A stretch of DNA of 64,000 nucleotides from assembly GCA_002077065.1 (NCBI GenBank), contig NAJO01000040.1, positions 248,001 through 312,000 of the forward strand, given 5' to 3'. Shown piece after piece: positions 56,859 through 64,000 of this stretch. Positions within the stretch are counted from its first letter, which is position 1, and each line of letters begins with the position of its first letter. This DNA is from Cryoendolithus antarcticus. Taxonomy: Eukaryota > Ascomycota > Dothideomycetes > Cladosporiales > Cladosporiaceae. The position numbers and the translations under genes were made by a program. Below the pieces are notes generated by a model. That model did no database searches. It was not told the DNA's origin and was given only the letters and a program-made list of their open reading frames with translations.

Positions 56859-57626
56859 TCAACTGACCATCACGTCCCATACCGTGCGCTCGACGTGTTT
56901 TGCACTACCCAAGACTCGCTTGCTCTGTTCTGTCTCCGGCGCAAGTGGACCATGCTGCAGAGCGTAGTTTAGCAGCTCCTTCGAAGATGTGTACTCGTGC
57001 AGCGCCAGATGGCTGGGCGGCAAATGCCGCCCTAGACTTCCAGATGGCCGCAATAGCTTGTAACGCGAAGTCCGCAGATAGATAGGGACTTTCGCAAGTA
57101 GCTCGAGATGCTCATTACGATACCAGTGATCTAGCTCATCATCACCACCTTCAGCTGGCTCGATGGCGACAGCTACGATACAGAGTCCGCGGAGTCCATG
57201 GGATCGTTTCGGCTCGAATCTGTGCGTAAGCTGGTATAGGCTGACTGCTGATCGAGCATCTGACCCTGCTGTCGGCTCCGCTAGCGAGATATGACCCGAG
57301 GCATAGACATCACCAAACAGAAGAACCGTCACATTCTTGTCAGCGTTGAAAGATCTATAGGTCGCATAACCGCCCGCAAAGCGCGTGCTCGGACTCGTGT
57401 TCCTCAGCTGCTACAGAGGATTGGCATCGTCATCGGACGGTTGACCGAAGCTGGCTGCATACCCTTTCCAGTCGAAGTCACATTGGCCCTCGCTGTCGGG
57501 GTCAGTCGGAACCCATGCGATTGTTTCGACTTTGGGTTGCGGCACGATGATGTTGGCGATGTATTGCTTAATGTCTCGAATGCTTTGCCGCAGGCGGAGC
57601 TTCGGCGGCGGCATGAAGTCGTGCAC
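56859..57626 (-). pseudogene. EthD-like protein gene interrupted by one in-frame stop (uncertain model)
   Basis: A minus-strand frame is open from 57626 to 56859 apart from one TAG at 57411..57413. The 3' part reads VTVLLFGDVYASGHISLAE, SLYQLTHRFEP, IVAVAIEPAEGGDDELDHWYRNEHLELLAKVP and YLRTSRYKLLRP. This matches the second half of EthD-like dimeric alpha/beta-barrel proteins of moulds (DxWYxxEHxxLLxKVPxxxRTxRYKL). The 5' part (SIRDIKQYIANIIVPQPKVE, VETIAWVPTDPDSEG) is not family-like to me. No in-frame ATG begins the 3' part, and candidate introns ending at the TAG do not keep phase. It could be a broken gene, or a gene whose first exons I have mis-joined. Confidence 0.4.
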
Positions 57627-58050
57627 ACGTGATGAGTCAATGCACTAACCTCTGCTCTCGAGGAAAGGGTGCAATCCGGTCTCCTGCGTGAGAGCGCTGG
57701 GCATGCCTCAGGACAGCATCAAAAGGGCAACGAGGTCTCAGCCTGGTGTTCCGTACCATGTGCACGATGAGGAGCCTTGTCTATCCTATGAGATACAAGG
57801 AACGCAAGAGAGAAGCACTTACGTAGCGTCGCCCGCCATCACATGTCCGTTGTACTGCAGGAATCGAGAATGGAAGGCATATCGAGGTCCACGGCCGCCT
57901 TATCAGCCTCATTGGAAGTGAAGTCTCGCTAAGCTTCAGCGAAGACACATGAGTCATGTGTACTTCGCTCACGGCGAACTTCTTTACTACCCTACCGAAA
58001 GATATATGTAGAGAGCAGGTCTTCTGATCTGCACACGACAACTCGCAATC
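57627..58050. other. Intergenic, BRR2 promoter
   Basis: 424 nt upstream of BRR2. Only short frames occur. It should contain the BRR2 promoter and leader. Confidence 0.45.
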
Positions 58051-61000
58051 ATGGCGAACCAACCGAAAGGCGGCGCCGGTGGCGGCGATGCCAATCTCGG
58101 TCAGTACAAATATGCGGCCATGTCCAATTTGGTCCTGCAGGCGGATCGCAGATTCGTCAGTAGACGGGGCGATGAGACTACAGGAGATCCAGAGTCACTC
58201 GCTGGACGGATCAATCTTGGTGAGATGGGATCGCGGACAGCGCGCGAGACTGCACCTGCGCGACCAGTACAGGAGCAGGCGCGCAAGAGGAAGCGAACGG
58301 AGCCCGTACAGAGCAGTCGCGCAGCAGGCGTGCTCAGCCAAGCCGATCTCAACATCGAAGGACTACGATATCGACCGCGGACCTCTGCAACGACGGATGT
58401 CTACAACCTCATATCGACCCAGGTCGCGCGTAAGATGGGTGGCGACTACGGCCTTGCGATTACGGCTTCAGCAACCGACTCGATACTGGAGTACCTCAAG
58501 GACGACAAGATGAAGGACTTCGACAAGAAGAAGGAGATTGACGATATCCTTGGCGTGAGTCTGACGAGTCAGGAGATGAACCAGCTGGTAAATCTGGGGA
58601 AGAAGATCACAGACTACGATGCGCAGGATGAGGATGAGGCGATGGAGGAGGAGGCTGGCGAGGGCGCAGATATCGACGAGCGACAAGGTGTTGCGGTCGA
58701 CTTCGGCTCGGAAGATGAGGAAGACGAAGGTAAAGGTCAGACGTACGAGGTCCGGGACGAGGATGACGAGTCCGAGGACGAGATTCAGGTAGGCGATCAG
58801 GAGGATCTGCCTGAAGCAGATGCGCCACCAGCTGCTGCTGCTGAAAACGAGGAGGACGAGGATGACGGTATTGTCATCGAGAATCGCAATCAGCGCAGTC
58901 GGACGCAGCAGGACCCGGACATCATCTCAGCGCACGAGATTGACGCATATTGGCTTCAACGGCAGGTTGGACTGCTGTACGAGGACGCACATACGCAGAC
59001 AGAGAAGACCAGAGAAGCCGAGGAGATGATGTCCGCGATCGATGAAACTGGCGAATCAAAGACTCTGCGTGAGGTAGAGAACGACTTAATGGAGCTGTTT
59101 GATTACGAGCATCCTGAGCTAGTTGGCAAGCTTGTCAAGAACAGGGATAAAATCGTGTGGGTGTTGCGCTGGCAGCGTACGGCGGATGATGAACAGGCCA
59201 GGCTAGCAGTCGAGAAAGATATCGTCAACGCAGGCCATGCAAGCATACTCAAGGAGCTGCGTGGTCGCACAGATGCAGTATCGGGTGAGACTGCACCGAA
59301 GCTGAAGGTGAAGCTGGATCCAATGGAGCTCGATGTAAAGGCGCCGGTCGTTGAGGAGACGAAGGCAGCACCGGAAGGCCTTGTTGGAGGTCTCAAGCCT
59401 CAACGAACGCTCAACGTGGAAGACTTGAAATTTGACCAAGGCAATCACCTCATGACGAACCAGAACGTGAAGTTACCTTCGGGATCAACGAAGCGTACTT
59501 TCAAAGGCTACGAGGAGATTCATGTACCTGCACCCAAGCGAAAAGCTGATCCATCAGAAGCGCCATTGAAGCCGACTTCAGATCTTCCAGCATGGGCTCA
59601 GCCTGGATTTGGCAGCTCAAAGACACTGAATCGCATTCAGACGAAGTGCTTTCCTGCTGCCTTTGAGGACGATGGCAACATGCTAATCTGCGCTCCAACC
59701 GGTTCAGGCAAGACCAACGTCGCAATGCTTACCATGCTACGCGAGATCGGGAAGCATCGGAACCCGCAGACCGGTGAGATTGACCTCGACAGCTTCAAGA
59801 TCATCTACATTGCGCCTCTGAAGGCTCTAGTGCAGGAGCAAGTTGGCAATTTTGGCAAGCGCCTGGAGGCCTACGGCATAACAGTAGCGGAGCTCACGGG
59901 TGATAGACAGCTTACGAAGCAGCAGATTGCTGAGACACAGGTGATCGTGACTACACCGGAGAAGTGGGATGTCATCACGCGAAAGGCCACAGACACCAGC
60001 TACACGAGTCTTGTGCGGCTCATCTGTATCGACGAGATTCATTTGCTGCATGACGATCGAGGACCGGTTCTAGAGAGTATCGTGTCGCGTACAATCCGCC
60101 GACAAGAGCAGACAGGCGATGCTGTTCGACTAGTCGGTTTGTCTGCTACACTGCCGAACTACCGCGATGTAGCCACCTTCCTTCGCGTTAACCCGCAGAA
60201 CGGCTTATTCCACTTCGACGGCAGCTTCCGACCTTGTCCGCTCAAGCAAGAGTTCGTCGGCGTTTCTGACAAGAAGGCCATCAAGCAGCTAAAGATTATG
60301 AATGACGTATGCTATTCGAAGACACTGGAGCAAGTCGGACAGAACAAGCAGCAGATGCTGATCTTCGTGCACTCCCGGAAAGAGACTGCCAAGACTGCGA
60401 GATATATCCGCGACAAGGCACTTGAGAACGAGACAATTGGTCAAATCCTGCGGACTGATGGCGCGACTCGAGAAATCTTGAAGGATGAGGCCGACTCCAT
60501 TGCCAATGCTGATCTGAAGGACGTGCTGCCATACGGCTTCGGTATACATCATGCGGGTATGACTCGAGCAGACAGGACCACGGTCGAGGACTTGTTCTCC
60601 GACGGCCACATTCAAGTGCTGGTGTGCACGGCCACGCTCGCTTGGGGTGTCAATCTGCCAGCACACACTGTCATCATCAAAGGCACCCAGGTGTACTCGC
60701 CAGAGAAGGGTAGCTGGGTCGAGCTTAGTCCTCAGGATGTGCTCCAGATGCTCGGTCGTGCAGGTCGGCCGCAGTATGACACATATGGGGAGGGTATAAT
60801 CATCACCACGCAGACAGAGTTGCAGTACTACCTATCGCTGCTCAATCAACAGTTGCCGATTGAGTCGCAACTTGCGTCGCGACTAGCTGATAACCTGAAT
60901 GCCGAGATCGTGCTTGGAAGCATACGCACACGAGACGAGGGTGTCGAGTGGCTAGGCTACACCTACTTGTTCGTGCGCATGCTCCAGTCGCGTACACTCT

Positions 61001-64000
61001 ACGGTGTGGGTGCAGACTACGATGATGACGAGCACCTCGAACAGAGGCGTGTCGATCTCATCCACTCTGCTGCTGTACAGCTTGAGGCTGCAAGTCTAGT
61101 GAAGTACGACAAGAAGACTGGGCGTCTTCAATCCACTGAACTTGGACGGATTGCCAGCCACTACTATATCACGCACAGCAGTATGTTAACTTACAACCGC
61201 AACATCCAGCCTTCGATTGGTCCCATCGAGCTGTTCCGCATCTTCTCGCTCAGTGAGGAGTTCAAGTACATCCCAGTGCGGCAGGACGAGAAGTTGGAGC
61301 TGGCTAAGCTTGTTGGCCGAGTGCCGATTCCGGTGAAGGAGACTATCGACGAGCCGCAATGTAAGATTAACGTTCTTTTGCAGGCATACGTTAGTCGACT
61401 GAAGCTTGAGGGTCTCGCCTTGATGGCAGATCTGGTCTACGTAACACAATCAGCTGGCCGTATTCTACGCGCGGTCTTCGAGATCGCACTCAAGAAAGGC
61501 TGGTCGAGCGTCGCAATGGATGCGCTGAGCCTGTGCAAGATGGCTGAGAAGCGTATGTGGCCTACGATGACGCCGCTGAGGCAGTTCCCGGAGTGCTCGC
61601 CCGAGATCATCAAGAAGGTTGAACGCATTGATGTCGCGTGGCAGCAGTACTTCGATCTTGACCCGCCACGGATGGGTGAGCTGCTTGGTATGCCCAGGCA
61701 AGGCCGACCAGTGTGCAACATGGTTGCGCGATTCCCAAGACTCGATATCCAGGCGCAAGTACAGCCCATCACGCGCACCATGCTGCGTGTCGAGCTGACA
61801 CTCACGCCGAAGTTCGAGTGGGACGACAATCTGCACGGCCGAGCTGAGGGGTGGTGGATCATCGTCGAAGACTGCGATGGCGAGCAGATCCTCTTCCACG
61901 ACCAATTCTTGCTCAGGAAGGAGTATGCCACAGCGGAGATGAATGAGCATCTGGTCGAGTTCACAGTCCCTGTCACCGAGCCGATGCCGCCGAACTATTT
62001 CATCACCGTCGTATCGGACAGGTGGATGCACGCTGGGAGCAAGCTAGCGCTAAGCTTCCAGAAGCTCATACTGCCGGAGAAGTTCCCAGCGCATACGCCA
62101 TTGCTCGAGCTGCAGCCCCTACCTGTTGCAGCCTTGAAGCGACAGGACTTCGTTGATGTGTATCCGAAGTGGGAGACTTTCAATCGTGTGCAGTCGCAGA
62201 CGTTCAATCACTTGTATCAGAGTGATGAGAATGTGCTGGTCTGCTGCTCAACCGGCGGCGGCAAGACGGTCTGTGCTGAATTTACGCTGCTGAGGCACTT
62301 CGCCAAAGCCGATGCGAGCAAGGCCGTATATATTGCGCCGCTGCAAGAGCAAATCGATGCACGGCTGAAGGACTGGTCTGCTCGGCTGACGGAAGTTGCA
62401 GGCGGCAAGCAAATCGTCAAGCTCGTGGGCGAAACTGCTGCAGATCTCAAACTCCTTGAGCAAGGTGATCTGATCCTTGCTACGCCTGCGCAGTGGGACA
62501 TGATGTCTCGGCAATGGCAGAGGCGGAAGAACGTGCAGAACGTCAAGCTGGTGGTCGCAGACGATCTCCATATGCTTGGCGGTCATAATGGACATGTCTA
62601 CGAGACTGTCATCTCCCGCACACAAGCCATCGGTGTGCAGCTTGAGAACGGGTTGCGAATAGTTGGCTTGAGCGTTTCTCTATCGAACGCGCGAGACTTG
62701 GGTGAGTGGATCGGTGCCACGAAGCAGACGATATACAACTTCAGTCCCGCTGTGCGACCTATACCGCTGAGTCTGCACCTGCAGTCGTTCAGTATCCCGC
62801 ACTTCCCGTCGCTGATGCTGGCGATGACGAAACCGACATACCAGGCAATTTTGCAACATGCTCCTGATAAGCCGACAATCATCTTTGTACCAAGTCGTAA
62901 GCAAGTGCGCGCTACTGCGCTTGACTTACTGGCCGCATGCATTGCCGACGACGACGAGGACCGCTTCCTGCACGCTGAGCCTGACATCCTAGCTCCGCTA
63001 CTGAAGAAGGTGAACGAGCGCAGTCTCGCCAAGTCGCTCTCTCACGGTATAGCCTACTACCACGAAGCACTCGCCACGAATGACAAGCGCATTGTAGAGC
63101 ATCTGTTCACGCAGGGCGCTGCTCAAGTCATGCTCGTCTCCCGCGACTGCAGCTGGGAGATCCAATCCTCCGCCTATCTCGTCATAGTCATGGGCACGCA
63201 ATTCTTCGAAGGTCGCGAGCACCGCTACATCGACTACCCCATCAGCGAAGTGCTGCAAATGTTCGGCAAAGCTGGGCGGTCACTCGAGGATAAAGACTGC
63301 AAAGGTGTATTGATGTGTCCGGCTGTGAAGCGGGAGTACTACACGAAGTTCTTGAAGGAGGCGCTGCCGATTGAGAGTCAGTTGCAGACGTTCTTTCACG
63401 ATGCGTTTGTGACCGAGATCAGCACAAAGACTATTGAGAGTACGCAGGATGCCGTGGACTGGAGCACGTATACGTATTTCTACCGGAGACTGCTGGCAAA
63501 TCCGAGCTTCTATGGGGTGCAAAGTACGAGCCATGAAGGGTTGAGTGCATATTTGTCGGATCTTGTCGAGTCGACGCTCAAAGATCTGTCGGATGCGAAG
63601 CTGATTGAGCTGGATGAGGAGGAGGATACGGTCGCGCCACTGAATGCTGCGATGATTGCGGCGTACTACAACATCTCCTTCGTGACGATGCAGACGCTGC
63701 TGCTGTCACTCAAGCGCAACACCAAGCTAAAGGGCATCCTGGAGATCGTCACAGCGGCTACGGAATTTGAGGATATCCAGATCCGTCGACATGAGGAGCA
63801 TACTCTGCAGCGCATCTACGATCGCGTGCCTGTTAAACTGGCGGAGACCAACTTCGAGTCCCCGCACTTCAAGGCGTTTGTGCTGTTGCAAGCACACTTC
63901 TCGCGAATGCAGCTGCCAACTGATCTGGCAAAGGATCAAGAGATCATACTGCGCAAGGTCATCAACCTGCTCAGCGCTTGCGTTGACGTCCTGTCGTCAG
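58051..64000 (+). CDS. BRR2: Spliceosomal U5 snRNP helicase Brr2 (3' end beyond window)
   Basis: Ski2-like DExH RNA helicase that unwinds U4/U6 during spliceosome activation, in the U5 snRNP with Prp8 and Snu114. The frame is open from the ATG at 58051 to the window end, 1983 codons, with no intron. The N terminus (ANLGQYKYAAMSNLVLQADRRF) and PWI-like region are followed by an acidic stretch near residues 205-280. Cassette 1 has the Walker A motif CAPTGSGKT (Lys554), DEIH at 661-664, SATLPN and QMLGRAGRPQYD, all intact. A Sec63 unit follows. Cassette 2 has STGGGKT (Lys1405) but DDLH at 1504-1507 and QMFGKAGRS, the degenerate form expected of the inactive C-terminal cassette. The family length is about 2,200 aa, so roughly the last 200 residues are missing. 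Confidence 0.96.
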   Translation, partial: MANQPKGGAGGGDANLGQYKYAAMSNLVLQADRRFVSRRGDETTGDPESLAGRINLGEMGSRTARETAPARPVQEQARKRKRTEPVQSSRAAGVLSQADLNIEGLRYRPRTSATTDVYNLISTQVARKMGGDYGLAITASATDSILEYLKDDKMKDFDKKKEIDDILGVSLTSQEMNQLVNLGKKITDYDAQDEDEAMEEEAGEGADIDERQGVAVDFGSEDEEDEGKGQTYEVRDEDDESEDEIQVGDQEDLPEADAPPAAAAENEEDEDDGIVIENRNQRSRTQQDPDIISAHEIDAYWLQRQVGLLYEDAHTQTEKTREAEEMMSAIDETGESKTLREVENDLMELFDYEHPELVGKLVKNRDKIVWVLRWQRTADDEQARLAVEKDIVNAGHASILKELRGRTDAVSGETAPKLKVKLDPMELDVKAPVVEETKAAPEGLVGGLKPQRTLNVEDLKFDQGNHLMTNQNVKLPSGSTKRTFKGYEEIHVPAPKRKADPSEAPLKPTSDLPAWAQPGFGSSKTLNRIQTKCFPAAFEDDGNMLICAPTGSGKTNVAMLTMLREIGKHRNPQTGEIDLDSFKIIYIAPLKALVQEQVGNFGKRLEAYGITVAELTGDRQLTKQQIAETQVIVTTPEKWDVITRKATDTSYTSLVRLICIDEIHLLHDDRGPVLESIVSRTIRRQEQTGDAVRLVGLSATLPNYRDVATFLRVNPQNGLFHFDGSFRPCPLKQEFVGVSDKKAIKQLKIMNDVCYSKTLEQVGQNKQQMLIFVHSRKETAKTARYIRDKALENETIGQILRTDGATREILKDEADSIANADLKDVLPYGFGIHHAGMTRADRTTVEDLFSDGHIQVLVCTATLAWGVNLPAHTVIIKGTQVYSPEKGSWVELSPQDVLQMLGRAGRPQYDTYGEGIIITTQTELQYYLSLLNQQLPIESQLASRLADNLNAEIVLGSIRTRDEGVEWLGYTYLFVRMLQSRTLYGVGADYDDDEHLEQRRVDLIHSAAVQLEAASLVKYDKKTGRLQSTELGRIASHYYITHSSMLTYNRNIQPSIGPIELFRIFSLSEEFKYIPVRQDEKLELAKLVGRVPIPVKETIDEPQCKINVLLQAYVSRLKLEGLALMADLVYVTQSAGRILRAVFEIALKKGWSSVAMDALSLCKMAEKRMWPTMTPLRQFPECSPEIIKKVERIDVAWQQYFDLDPPRMGELLGMPRQGRPVCNMVARFPRLDIQAQVQPITRTMLRVELTLTPKFEWDDNLHGRAEGWWIIVEDCDGEQILFHDQFLLRKEYATAEMNEHLVEFTVPVTEPMPPNYFITVVSDRWMHAGSKLALSFQKLILPEKFPAHTPLLELQPLPVAALKRQDFVDVYPKWETFNRVQSQTFNHLYQSDENVLVCCSTGGGKTVCAEFTLLRHFAKADASKAVYIAPLQEQIDARLKDWSARLTEVAGGKQIVKLVGETAADLKLLEQGDLILATPAQWDMMSRQWQRRKNVQNVKLVVADDLHMLGGHNGHVYETVISRTQAIGVQLENGLRIVGLSVSLSNARDLGEWIGATKQTIYNFSPAVRPIPLSLHLQSFSIPHFPSLMLAMTKPTYQAILQHAPDKPTIIFVPSRKQVRATALDLLAACIADDDEDRFLHAEPDILAPLLKKVNERSLAKSLSHGIAYYHEALATNDKRIVEHLFTQGAAQVMLVSRDCSWEIQSSAYLVIVMGTQFFEGREHRYIDYPISEVLQMFGKAGRSLEDKDCKGVLMCPAVKREYYTKFLKEALPIESQLQTFFHDAFVTEISTKTIESTQDAVDWSTYTYFYRRLLANPSFYGVQSTSHEGLSAYLSDLVESTLKDLSDAKLIELDEEEDTVAPLNAAMIAAYYNISFVTMQTLLLSLKRNTKLKGILEIVTAATEFEDIQIRRHEEHTLQRIYDRVPVKLAETNFESPHFKAFVLLQAHFSRMQLPTDLAKDQEIILRKVINLLSACVDVLSS

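Overview
The window is eukaryotic and looks like a filamentous ascomycete (Pezizomycotina). Spliced genes have short GT-AG introns, mostly 46-90 nt. Single-copy fungal housekeeping genes such as PEX13, RAX2, SDC1 and UTP12 are present, alongside families typical of moulds (DUF1857, DUF3237, DUF3669, DUF4336, fungal Zn-cluster regulators). A capnodialean Dothideomycete is my best guess from general protein flavour, not a demonstrated assignment. All exon models were built by hand from reading frames, splice signals and family knowledge. I ran no database search.

Left part, about 1-27 kb: a conserved, gene-dense core. In order it holds the 5' end of an RLM1/MEF2-type MADS-box regulator (cut by the window edge), OGG1, an F-box-like protein, a NUDIX CoA pyrophosphatase (PCD1 type), RAX2, UTP12/DIP2, ARC35 (Arp2/3 p34), SDC1 (Dpy-30 subunit of COMPASS), an F-box-like/2EXR-type protein with a poly-Lys tail, a Cys-rich single-pass secretory protein, PEX13 and a TOS1-like cell-wall protein. 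UTP12 and ARC35 share a 231-nt divergent promoter.

Middle, about 27-57.6 kb: gene-poor and accessory in character, with long stretches without genes (up to 3.7 kb) and two broken-looking genes (a DUF3669 gene with a stop and a frameshift, and an EthD-like gene with one in-frame stop). Between them lies a set of oxidative and tailoring genes: cytochrome P450, DUF1295 reductase-like membrane protein, fungal transcription factor, DHA2-type MFS transporter, DUF1857 (AtaL-like) protein, a secreted protein of unknown family, a short-chain dehydrogenase, a DUF3237-like protein, a secreted berberine-bridge-type FAD oxidase and a DUF4336 protein. Several are arranged as divergent pairs. The set resembles a secondary-metabolite or catabolic cluster but has no recognisable backbone synthase in the window. 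That it acts as one pathway is inference.

Right end, about 58-64 kb: one very large intronless-so-far reading frame encoding the spliceosomal helicase BRR2, cut by the window end.

No convincing tRNA, rRNA, transposon or CRISPR was found.
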